DNA of 64,000 nt from Lomentospora prolificans (Eukaryota > Ascomycota > Sordariomycetes > Microascales > Microascaceae), in NCBI GenBank assembly GCA_029532625.1, contig JARFXM010000006.1, forward strand, positions 3,348,001 through 3,412,000. The letters are read 5' to 3'. Numbering within the stretch: the stretch's first letter is position 1; each line of letters starts with the position of its first letter. A program made the translations under genes and the position numbers. Under the pieces are notes generated by a model that was given only the letters and a program-made list of their open reading frames with translations, searched no databases and had not been told where the DNA came from. Below, piece by piece: positions 55,441 through 64,000 of the stretch.

Positions 55441-55931
55441 GAAGAATCCAGTTGATGAATGGACCATTGAATAGGGTTGTCCTAGTTAGTGACCTGGGCA
55501 ACTAGAGGCGTAGTATTAATATACATAAATAAAGGATCGCTCTGTTGACCCTGGCTACTCTGATTGCCAACCGTCGAGTATTTGTGGGAATACGTGAAGC
55601 GACTAATTACATGGCACCTAGTGGGATCACCCGGAAAGTTCTATGGTCCCAGGCCACGTCGTAGCACGGTAATAATGTGAGCTGCATCAGAGTCATAAGG
55701 AGTCTTGTGAGACCGATTAAAAATGATTAATAACGACGATTCCCAACAAAACTCGTTACACTCGCAGGGGGACACTCCCACCGAGTCGTGTAACATGTAT
55801 CGTTTCTCCTCGATGGCGTTCATATATTACATTTGTCTGGCGTACTTCCCTTGCAAATTCGCACAAATACAAGGGATGTACTCCCTTGCAGCCTTATCGC
55901 TCCTTTCGAATTGGCTAATTAGTTGCATCCC
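55441..55931. other. Intergenic stretch between convergent genes
   Basis: No conserved frame. 3' flanks of the F-box gene (+) and of the His-rich protein gene (-). Confidence 0.5.
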
Positions 55932-56327
55932 CTAGGCCAAGTATCCGACAAGGCCGGCCAAAGCAATGGAAAATGTCCACGTGATACCAGCATTGATCGT
56001 GCCCGCTGACGTGACGGGAATCGTGGATTCCGCAGGGGCGGAGGTGTCGGTGGAAGTTTCGGTACTAATAGAAGTTTCGTTTCCGTGGTTGTGATGCTCG
56101 CCATCATCGTGGCTGTGGCTGGTAGATTCGGCAGCATCGCCCGTCACGGTCGCGGATGGCTCTTCGTGGTGCTCGTGGCCCGAGCTGGTCTCAGCAGCGG
56201 CGGCAGGGACGGTGGCACTGGCCGCTACTGACGTATCTTCATGATCGTGACCCTCGTGGCGACGAATTGGGTTGGTGGCGAGGGCAGCAGCCGCGAATAG
56301 TGTAAGGAGAGCAGCGGGCCTGACCAT
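55932..56327 (-). CDS. His-rich, Ser/Thr/Ala-rich secreted protein with GPI-anchor-type C-terminus, 131 aa
   Basis: Intronless. The in-frame extension above 56327 is skipped because the ATG there gives a signal peptide, MVRPAALLTLFAAAALATNP. Eleven histidines lie in clusters: HEGHDHE (24-30), HEHHEE (51-56) and HSHDDGEHHNH (71-81), separated by Ala/Ser/Thr-rich stretches that would be O-glycosylated. The end ITWTFSIALAGLVGYLA (115-131) is hydrophobic and preceded by small residues, as in GPI-anchored fungal wall proteins. The His clusters suggest metal (zinc or copper) binding at the cell surface. The Ctr copper transporter gene is the next gene in this direction, also on the minus strand, about 1.4 kb away. 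Related fungal surface proteins exist but no family name is certain. Confidence 0.65.
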   Translation of the reverse strand: MVRPAALLTLFAAAALATNPIRRHEGHDHEDTSVAASATVPAAAAETSSGHEHHEEPSATVTGDAAESTSHSHDDGEHHNHGNETSISTETSTDTSAPAESTIPVTSAGTINAGITWTFSIALAGLVGYLA

Positions 56328-57737
56328 CTTGAACGAATGTTTTGGATTATTGAATAACGAGTGTGAACTATTTAAAATGCGGTAACGAAGGCACACCGAC
56401 GATTTAAAAAGGAAGATGGAAGAGCCAGTTTACTTTGGAAGGAAGAGATCCCAAATCCAGCGGCGTAGTCGGTATTAATAAATAGCTCGAATTTAGCGCC
56501 TTCGCACGACCGTTCTCTCGTTTAAACTAGCAAGGCTAGGTTGCGGATGATTGCGGCATGGTCTTCAAGTATTCTCCCAGTATCACTGATACAGTGAGGC
56601 AACTAACAGGGGAAGTCTTTTCCCGCCCATATGAATGCTTGCCTGTTTCGATTGCGCCATCCAGTGCGGCTAAAACAAGCTCAATCTTGCTCATTCTCGC
56701 GAGTGGCGCCTAATGCCAAGCCAGCTTTCAAGGCGGGGGTGCTAGGGCAGGCGCAGACGGGAAATTTAAGCATTTTCGCGAGATTAAAAGGATACGGCAA
56801 GCCTTTTAATTTAAAGGAAGCGGTTTACCTCGTTCGATCTTCCGCTCTTGCTTGCGCGATATTGATAGCGCATTTAAGCAATTTAAGTGGGCTTCCTAGC
56901 GCGGATGGAGGGATGAGCTGCCAGGGCGCCCAAAGTTGTGTAACATTGTTCACTACGGTGGCGGGGGAGGATGAGGCTTTGAGAGCGGGATCCAAACGTA
57001 GCATCGCTGCGAGGATCACGATCTATTCACAGCGTCACTCGCCTTCGATATTCCACATCAGAGCTGAGTTCCGGTTAACTCACGCTTTCCCAGATGAGAT
57101 GTAGGGCGTCTCTATGCCCAGCTTCAGCGAATTTCTATGGGTAACTCGACTAGACGCCGGTGTGTCGCCGAGTCAGTTTGAGACCTTCGGCTACTTCCGT
57201 ACTGAGGTGGTAATGGTGGGCGGTCGATAGTACATACCACACAGCCCAAAGAGGTGGTTTGCGCACGTTTCGGGTGACGAGTCATATGTATGCACCTGTA
57301 TTACCATGGTGACGTTTCTGACCTTCCGGTGACGACAAACGGAGGGTAGAAGTGAGGGAAGAGTGTAAAAGAGCTCAAATGCCCTCAATAAGCCAAAATG
57401 AAACTGAAAGCCTAGCGTGTTGGTGTGAAGTTGGCAAGGAGAACAGGTCAGGAATAACAAGCATTGAAGCATTATGCGGACCGGCCTGTGATTAATCAAA
57501 TTGTTCTGCCTAAGCGCCTTCGGGAAGATGGAACACGATCAAGCCTTTCCGGCGTATTATCAACAGCTCGTTGAAGAGAAAGCTCCCCCCAAGTGGACGA
57601 AAAAAAAAAAAAAAAAAAAAGAAGAAGAAGAAGAAGAAGAAGAAGAAAGAGGAGAGAAATAGAAGATTTCCCACAATCACTGATGAACGATGTAATATCG
57701 TACGTGTATGCCCGAGAATCATATCGTCCTCGATCGC
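56328..57737. other. Intergenic stretch between two minus-strand genes
   Basis: Contains the His-rich gene promoter and several TTTAAG-like words repeated near 56770-56890. A low-complexity A21 plus (GAA)n tract lies at 57600-57652. No gene is supported; frames at 56631-57104 and 57191-57499 have no motif. Confidence 0.45.
57600..57648. repeat. A-run followed by a GAA trinucleotide repeat
   Basis: About 21 A then nine GAA units, just downstream of the copper-transporter stop codon. It is a typical length-variable microsatellite and would be transcribed only as 3' flank of the minus-strand gene. Confidence 0.9.
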
Positions 57738-58424
57738 CTAGCAGTGACTGCCATCTCCATTCCCCGAGGCCAGTGGCGCGCCGTGGATAAAGCTCCCCAA
57801 AAATATTCCAAACAACGCGGAGAGGAAATAGCCGGCGTTCATTGTCATCACCGCTACCATGCTGTTTAATCGGACTTCTCATTAGCATGATTCCATTTGT
57901 ATTGGCCTCCTTTGCGCTTACAGGAGGTAGGCCACACCAGCTACTACCGCGTCAAAAAGCCCTCGTCCCAAGGCGGGCCAAAGCCTCCAGGTTCGCCACC
58001 ATAAGCGAATCCTGAGAAGCGCTGGCTTTAATCGAGATTCCTTGTAGCGATGCCGTGGGCTCTTAGGGCCGGAGGTATCGAATTGAGTCTTGCCGACCAT
58101 CGTTTCGAGGTCAGTACCTTCAGAGCGGTCAACGCCATCATAGGTCGAGGTCTCGTTATGCCATATCGTGCTCTCTAGAATGGACTTTAGGGCTAGCAGC
58201 ATGCGTAGGGTGATACCTAGAAAGGCGATAAAGACACAAGTTGCTCCGTACTGGCCAGGATCAGCCGGGCTCCAGGCGTTGGAGAATAGCGGCGTTGTCG
58301 AACTGATGAAGAAGGTCATCGCCATATCTGCCATAGACATAGGCATCGCCCCGTCACTTTGGGCAGCCGAACCCACGGTGGAGTCGCTATTATGTCCTAT
58401 GTGAGCCATGTGAGAGGTATCCAT
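57738..58424 (-). CDS. Ctr-family high-affinity copper transporter, 208 aa
   Basis: Imports Cu(I) across the plasma or vacuolar membrane as a trimer. Two exons: 58424-57922 and 57861-57738. The ATG at 58424 gives the Met/His-rich N-terminus MDTSHMAHIGHN, followed by GAMPMSMADMAM, which is a Mets motif for copper capture; an upstream in-frame extension to 58508 is less likely. Helix 1 is GATCVFIAFLGITLRMLLA, and a long cytosolic loop (about 82-150) is basic at the end. Helix 2 carries the MxxxM selectivity motif (Met169, Met173) and helix 3 the GxxxG packing motif (Gly186, Gly190, in FGIFLGSF). The exon junction cuts a Leu codon just before MxxxM. The C-terminus has one Cys at the end (GSHC). 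Confidence 0.93.
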
Positions 58425-59782
58425 CTTGAGCTTGGGGGCTTTGGGATGCGAAAACGGTATTGTTGTTGCAGTTGGCGTCTTCCATGGATCAGAGGCACTC
58501 CAGCTCAAAACCCTTCAAAGACGGGGTATTTGTATATTTTCTCATTTTCACAGAACTACAACTGGCCCGCATACGGATCTATACGAATCAAGCCGGTCAG
58601 AGCAGCACGGAAAATCCTTCAGGCAGATAATCGGGTCAGAGAGCCATCCTGAAAAACTTGCTCAGTGGCCGCAAGGGTGCCTAGCTGGCATTATGCACCA
58701 TGAAGGGCGTGTCAAAGCCTGGCAGGTATTGGCGGCTCACTGTAAGCTAGAGCGCGCCAGGCAAGTCAGCTCATTGAGGCATAGCCGCTCTGCCACCCAC
58801 ATTTCGAGGGTATTTATTATCGATGATTGTAGTGGTGGCGACTAATGATACTTTCGTGATTCCCTGCTCACTCGGCCGACTATTGACGATTCGTTCTTTG
58901 CAGCGTCTCGGTGGGCGGCGCCCTACGGTTGCAAGGGAAAACGGAGAGCTTTAGGCAGCGGTTTTGTAAGACGAATGTTTCGCGCACTTCGGCAGGTGGT
59001 CGGTATCTTGTGCTTCTAGTCAGAACCGTAGTTGGGAATGGTTAGCATATTGGGGGAGGAGTACCAAGGCCGGTCCGTACGGGTGGGTTTTCACTGTCCG
59101 AAATTTTACCAGATATTATTGATAGTTGGGACGAAAGCGGAATCTAGTGTTGACATTCCCGAGTCCTGCAAGATCTTAATGGGTACTTATGACCTAGTCT
59201 CAGCAGCTGCGTGTTGTTAAGCTTACTCTAGTAAGTCGTATATTAAAAGGCGAACAAACCCGGTATTTATTAACGCTCTCTACTATCCGCAAAGAATGGT
59301 TGTCCCTCATCATGCATCTCTTTTGATCCGTAAATCACAGACCGATGGGACACACAATATTGGGCCTGGCTCGGTCACGATTCAATGCAGGGATCGTCGC
59401 ACTTTGCTATTTTTGGTGGTGCCTGTGTGATGCAGAACGGCGGAAAGTTGGCCCGACAGATCGAATGGCCAGCATCATCAATCGATTGATCCATGGACGA
59501 ATGGTGGGGGTCTAAAGTTGGGTGCGCCGAGGCCTGTGATCTTACCAGATAATGATCGTCGATTCTGCCCGCTTTTGGAACTCGAGGGAAACGTGCGGCG
59601 ATTGCAACCTTCGTCCCACATTTCAATGGAGTTTTTTGCGATGGGCGGTTGAAGAATCCAACGTTCTATTTAAGAACGGCCGATGGCCCATGAACCAGAA
59701 CAATCGTGAACCCGAATCCTACCCCAACATCATACCCTCTCGCCGCATATCCTTACATTCCAGCTCTTTCCAGCTGGAAAAA
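58425..59782. other. Intergenic stretch, no gene recognised
   Basis: Upstream of the copper transporter (minus) and of the secreted beta-propeller gene (plus), so it holds both promoters. No copper-response element can be named from sequence inspection alone. No RNA gene seen. Confidence 0.45.
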
Positions 59783-60715
59783 ATGGCGCCCATCCATAGC
59801 GTCCTCTCTCTTCTTCTTCTCTTCGCAGCCACTGTCCTCGCCTCAGTGCCAACCTCGCTCCGCTTTGACCTCTCCAAACCCTCATACGATCTATACCGCC
59901 ACAAAACACTCCACGATGACACCGTCCAGCAGAGCTTCGTCTTTGACAATGTAAACCGCCGCCTCTTCGTCGCACAACGCCGCAACGGGGCCGCGGATGG
60001 CGCCGGTAACTTGTGCATCACGCAATTGGACTTCTCAGGGAATCAGGTCGGCTACATGTACATCAACAGCTTCGGTCACGGTGTCGCCATCGGTGCGGAG
60101 GCCGTGGGCTCCTCCACCTATCTCTGGACAGAGGTAGACCCCAAGTCTAGCGGCTACGGCACGCGAGTTGCGAGGTTTAAATTCAGCAACGGCGCAACCA
60201 TCTCGAATTCGTCAAGCAGCGTAACCAAATTCTCGCCGATCTCGGGCGCGACAGAATATACCTGTACGACGGACCCTGTACACAAAAGACTAATTGTGCG
60301 GTATCAGAAGAGCGGAGCGAAACACATTGCCGTCTTTGATCTTGCCGCGGCGGCCAAAGGAGACTTTTCCAATCCGCTAGTTAACTTCCCCCAGCCCCTC
60401 CCGACAACACGTGGAACGAGATTTCAGGGATACACGGCATACGGACAATACTTGTATCTTCTTTGGGGTGATTCGTATACCGACAGCGGTGGTGTCCTAA
60501 ATTCCGAGGTGGCTAGTGTAAACATGAACACAGGGGAGATCAAGCAGGGTCCACTCCTCACAAAGGCAGGTTCAACGCTAGACTTTAGGGAGCCTGAGGG
60601 TTTGGCTATCTACGAGACGGCGGCTGGTCAGGTGCGATTGTTCTTGGGCTTTGCTTCTGGGGAGTCTGGAGATAGGAGGTCAAATCTGTTTTACAAGAAT
60701 GTCACCATAACTTGA
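59783..60715 (+). CDS. Secreted beta-propeller-like protein (TagC/P68-RBP type), 310 aa
   Basis: The frame is open to 59552, but the ATG at 59783 starts an ideal signal peptide, MAPIHSVLSLLLLFAATVLA. Mature blades show recurrent strand-loop units: QQSFVFDNVNRRLFVAQRR, LCITQLDFSGNQVGYMYIN, GVAIGAEAVGSSTYLWTEVD, EYTCTTDPVHKRLIVRYQ, RFQGYTAYGQYLYLLWGDSY and FREPEGLAIYETAAGQVRLF. This pattern matches the P68 receptor-binding/TagC-like beta-propeller domain, which also occurs in fungal secreted proteins of unknown function. No catalytic residues are known. Single exon. The two Asn-Ser-Ser regions (NSSSSV) are possible glycosylation sites. Confidence 0.75.
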   Translation: MAPIHSVLSLLLLFAATVLASVPTSLRFDLSKPSYDLYRHKTLHDDTVQQSFVFDNVNRRLFVAQRRNGAADGAGNLCITQLDFSGNQVGYMYINSFGHGVAIGAEAVGSSTYLWTEVDPKSSGYGTRVARFKFSNGATISNSSSSVTKFSPISGATEYTCTTDPVHKRLIVRYQKSGAKHIAVFDLAAAAKGDFSNPLVNFPQPLPTTRGTRFQGYTAYGQYLYLLWGDSYTDSGGVLNSEVASVNMNTGEIKQGPLLTKAGSTLDFREPEGLAIYETAAGQVRLFLGFASGESGDRRSNLFYKNVTIT

Positions 60716-60866
60716 GGACTATTATTCTTATAAATATAAGAATTAGAACAGCTGGCAATGAAAACGACGGCTCGAAAGGCCTTTCCTTTCACAGCTCCCA
60801 AAATCTGGCTGACTAAATAAAGGTTAGCAATTATCTCGCTCATTGAAATTGTGACTCGGCGTCTTA
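60716..60866. other. Short intergenic stretch
   Basis: 3' flanks of convergent features; contains ATAAATATAAGAA-type AT-rich sequence. Confidence 0.5.
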
Positions 60867-61700
60867 TTACCATCCTTTCTCCTCCTCGCAGTCCTCAGGA
60901 ACGTTGCCGTAAAACCCGTGCTTATTCCAACACCTTGGCCATTCCGTACTGCAATGCCACCGCTTCTCCCCACCATAGGATCCGTCTTTGGTGTATCCCT
61001 CGCCGAATATGGAAAACTTATTCCAGTGCTCGGGGCCGGGGGCTTCCGCTCGCACTCGGCAGAGGCGCAGTTGCCCTTGTCGCAGTACCCCGGCCCAGTC
61101 TCGCATTTATTGTCAAGTCACAACACTTGCCCCATTTTCCCGTACAGAACTGCAACGTCCCCTTCTGTGGGTTGTAGCCGCATGTTCCGTCAATCGGGTA
61201 AACTTCATGGCCGGCGCAGATACCTCCGTAGCAGGTGAAAGGGGCACAATCCTCCCTAGAGCGTGTTAGAGTGTTGCCGAGCGGGTGGTGACGTAGCCAT
61301 GGATGCTAACGTACTCTGAGTCGCCACAGGTCCACGTCTCTCACTTGCAATATTGCCCTTGATCTCCTTCAATGCAAGTGGCACCTTTATGCAGTGCGAC
61401 CGTCATAGGCTCTCAGCGGCTCAATAGCTAATTGCAGGTCCAACTCATCAGCGTTTCGGTAGCTATGGAGCCTGTCTACCGAAGAACCTAAACTTACAAC
61501 CGCTGGTGAAATATTCGTGCCAGGGTTTCAGGTTCCAGCAATTGCCCTCTAGGAGCGGGTTTAGCTCTATTAAGAACCCCTTGACTGAGATCCCGTGTCT
61601 TGTGGCAATCTCTATCCACTCCTTCGAGTTAGCATCATCATGAATACGGTCTCGATCACGACAATTAAGCTCTCCGACTGCAACGGCGCTAAATGTAAAG
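60867..61700 (-). pseudogene. LysM plus chitin-binding type 1 protein, decayed
   Basis: Read on the minus strand, an N-terminal LysM-like block (DDANSKEWIEIATRHGISVK then GFLIELNPLLEGNCWNLKPG) is followed by a linker with an in-frame TGA at 61341-61343 in a CK-stop-ETWTCGD context. A cysteine-rich region with CYGGICAGHEVYPIDGTCGY and FCTGKWGKCCDL comes next, then a one-base frame change near 61112, DNKCETGPGYCDKGNCASAE, a second frame change near 61040, and WNKFSIFGEGYTKDGSYGGE plus PRCWNKHGFYG to TAA at 60867. The last block is a chitin-binding type 1 module in which cysteines are replaced (GSYGG for GSCGG; RCW for CC). The intact family is secreted and binds chitin, often with a GH18 chitinase domain, which is absent here. 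Confidence 0.6.
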
Positions 61701-61898
61701 GTCCTCGCGCATCGTTGTTTGCTCTAGATGTTGGTTGGCCAGGTTGGCATGTGTTTGGAAGAAACTGAACTTTATTTTCACGTCTTCCCAAGCGTCCCAC
61801 GTGCGTCATTCATGCACTCTTCTTGCACTCCAAAAAGACGAGTAATTCACAATAGATGGTTGAAGAAGATTGTTTCACGTTTCGTTTATCTATGACAT
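61701..61898. other. Short intergenic stretch
   Basis: No gene seen between the LysM relic and the stop of the DUF2235 gene. Confidence 0.5.
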
Positions 61899-63809
61899 CT
61901 AGAGTAATTTTGCTTTAGCTGCCCCTGCATCCTGTTCCTCAGTAGCGACGGGGAGTTCCTCTTTCGGCTGCACAGCAACCCGCTTGAATTTATACGTTTG
62001 ATGGTCTGGGTCTACGAGACCCCAATTCCTCTCCACGACGGGTTCTAATTCTGCCATAATCCCGTTATTCTTTAAGCAAGGTGGTAGCTTTCCACCATGA
62101 TTGTTCGCAGGTGAATAGTTCGGTTCCTTCTGTAGCCGATAGACAAGCGATTCGTGAAGGACGGCATCGGGAGGGATGTCTCGAGTAGAACCCTTGTTCA
62201 TTGGGAACCTAACATTTACCCACTCATTGTCTTCAAGTTCCCAGCGAGTGATAAAAGGAAAGATTTCTAAATCGAGTTAGCTCGGGATAATCGCGGAGCC
62301 TAAGACGGGATATTGACATCTTACCCATAAATTTCCACAAAAGCACAGTAAACACACCAGTACCTTGCCCGAACTTGAGCGCATCGTGCATAACCCCATC
62401 AAGGGCCTGCTGCTTCCTTTGCTTAAATCTCTGCTTGAAACCCTCGACGTTTGGTCGCCACTTGACTGCCGCCCTCGGGTCTTGCCGTCCCACCATCTCG
62501 ACCTCTCGAATCATCCACGACAACGGGATATCGCTCATTTGGAAAGGTTCTGTGAGAAGGTCCTTTGCTTTTGTCGGTTCCTTGGCCTTGCTCGTCCTCC
62601 AAAATCCTCGGATACGTTTCCCGAGGCCCCTCAAACGTTGCCAGATTGTCGGCGGAGGCTTGTTTTCGGTCGACTCGGGCGGCTCGGCGGGCCAACCTCC
62701 GCCGACGTCGCCGTGGCAGCCGGGAAACCACACTTCCTTGATGTCTTCCTTCTCGTGATCCTTTGTGAGGGCGCGAATGTCCTGGGCGAGCAGCGCCGGC
62801 TTAAACTTGACGCGGCGTTCGTCCACGGCGACCGCGTGACGAACATATGTGGCCGTACCCTTGATTGGGACGGGGATAGGTGTCCTCGGCTCGAATACGG
62901 ATATTGAGTTGACACAATCCCAAACGCCTAGGAAGAATACCTTGATATTCTTCTCTTTAACCCTGCCATTGCGGCAAATCACCTGCTCTTTGCGGCAAAA
63001 GGTATCACTAAAGGCTGTGATCTCGTCCCTTGCCACTTCATACTGTCGTCCATGAAAAATTCGAACGGTGTCGTCATCCTTGAGGAAGTGCTGCGCCTCA
63101 TCATCGCTTGCCGCGCCGTCATCGTCATTCGCCTTGCCCCTCATTTTCCTCCAGCGGCGTCGGATGGTTTGCTGATCATGGTCGTCGATCTCTCCAGCGA
63201 GATAACGTTGGTATAAACGGTAGGCGAACGGCACCATCTCTTCGTTACCCTTACATAGAAGGCCGACTGTGTGAATCATGCGAGCTAGGAATTTGGCGGT
63301 GAAGGCACCACGACTGAAGCCGAACATGTATATTTTGTCACCCTACCAGATTCATTAGTGGGCACCTGCTGTGGAGTGTGTCCGGAATGTAGCGTACGGA
63401 GTCGTAGTAACGCATAAGGAAACGGTATCCAGCCATGACGTGAGCGTCGAAGGTTGTGCCGATTCCCTGATCAATAGTCTGCGAGATGGAGCTACACATC
63501 TCCCCGTACCAGCTCTTGTGTACCGTCTTTTCATTGATATCGTATGTACCGATGCCGGCTACGCATGATGAGCAACGGAAGATCATGGATAGGTTGGGAC
63601 AACTCACTTTGATAGTAATGGTACTGATTGGGATCATTACGATCCAACTTACTCAGTAGTTTGACTACGTTGGTATCGGCATTGGAACCGCTAAACTTGT
63701 TTCCCGTGCCGTCAAAACAGAGGACAAGTTTCTTTGGTTCCTTGGAATCCTCCGATTCGCATGCGGTGGATGACCGACTAATGGGGCTGATTGGCGTTTC
63801 GGGCTGCAT
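61899..63809 (-). CDS. DUF2235 (T6SS Tle1-like) alpha/beta hydrolase, 582 aa
   Basis: Four exons: 63809-63608, 63558-63398, 63342-62325 and 62266-61899; donors are GTGAGT, GTACGC and GTAAGA, and the total is 583 codons. The N-terminus is polar, then LVLCFDGTGNKFSGS (residues 28-42), the LCFDGTGN signature of DUF2235/PF09994, YYQTGIGTYD, and the nucleophile elbow GFSRGAF with Ser131. The AFxAKFLARMIHTVGLL helix follows, and the probable catalytic Asp/His region is KEVWFPGCHGDVGGGWP. The C-terminal 150 residues are basic and helical. Bacterial relatives (Tle1) are phospholipases; fungal members are uncharacterised and lack a signal peptide, so cytosolic or membrane-associated lipid or ester hydrolysis is inferred. 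Confidence 0.9.
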
Positions 63810-64000
63810 ACTGAAAAGTAAAGAGTATAAGGTATGTTAAAGCTGGAATAGACACAAGTGCACCGCTACGAGTATAGCGGGTGAGCCGACAACGCGCAAA
63901 AGAACAGATGGGCTTTATAGCACGACGGCTTTCGTCCCTTATATCTCCCGGGGCGCCGGGTCGAATGGATACCAGCCTGGGAATTTCACGCATCTATCTC
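63810..64000. promoter_or_regulatory. Upstream region of the DUF2235 gene
   Basis: Presumed promoter; cut by the window edge. No element named. Confidence 0.3.

Noticed and set aside
7777..58424. A functional copper gene cluster uniting NirK and the Ctr transporter
   Set aside because: The genes are 48 kb apart with many unrelated genes between; chance co-occurrence is the simpler view.
1..64000. CRISPR arrays, prokaryotic operons, phage or insertion sequences
   Set aside because: No regularly spaced repeats, no terminal inverted repeats with a transposase, and gene structure is clearly eukaryotic.

Overview
This window is nuclear DNA of a filamentous ascomycete (Pezizomycotina, most likely a Sordariomycete; I cannot fix order or genus from sequence alone). 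The evidence is: many genes interrupted by one to four short introns of about 50-80 bases with GTACGT/GTAAGT-type donors, CTAAC-type branch sites and YAG acceptors; fungus-restricted families (RTA1, PTH11-like rhodopsin-fold receptors, DUF7600 F-box proteins, HET, STAND/NACHT receptors, Peroxidase_2, fungal NirK); a eukaryotic tRNA-Ala(AGC) with a pol III T-tract; and monocistronic genes separated by long intergenic DNA. Exon junctions below were chosen by eye so that frame and family similarity are kept.

Layout. 0-5.6 kb: 3' part of an IroE/Fes-like esterase, then a membrane-protein gene interrupted by one in-frame TAA, then a gene-poor stretch. 5.6-12.1 kb: RTA1-like transporter (-), mitochondrial-type copper nitrite reductase NirK (-) and a divergent Na+/H+ antiporter (+). 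12.3-14 kb: two relics, one of a STAND-associated protein and one of a small secreted cysteine protein. 16.6-20 kb: PTH11-like receptor, a 3'-truncated SDR and a tannase/feruloyl esterase relic. 21-26 kb: annexin, tRNA-Ala, and a short Peroxidase_2 (chloroperoxidase/UPO) gene. 27-31 kb: one candidate small secreted protein, a small DUF-type fragment and a GMC alcohol-oxidase relic. 31.7-34.3 kb: TTL-domain protein and a six-cysteine candidate secreted protein. 35-47 kb: a block of self/non-self recognition type genes: HET relic, an intact-looking 1081-aa NACHT-ankyrin receptor, an F-box/DUF7600 gene with one frameshift, and a decayed ankyrin gene. 49-60.7 kb: hydroxyquinol/catechol 1,2-dioxygenase, TesB-type acyl-CoA thioesterase, F-box protein, His-rich GPI-type surface protein, Ctr copper transporter and a secreted beta-propeller protein. 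60.8-63.8 kb: a LysM/chitin-binding relic and a DUF2235 (Tle1-like) hydrolase.

How they work together. There is no single biosynthetic cluster. Two copper themes occur (NirK, which needs copper; Ctr with a His-rich surface protein about 1.4 kb away), but 48 kb separates them. The most striking property is the alternation of intact housekeeping-like genes with broken copies of environment-facing genes (secreted protein, tannase, alcohol oxidase, HET, ankyrin, LysM/chitin-binding), each with its own stops, frameshifts or truncations. This fits an accessory, fast-turnover chromosomal region.
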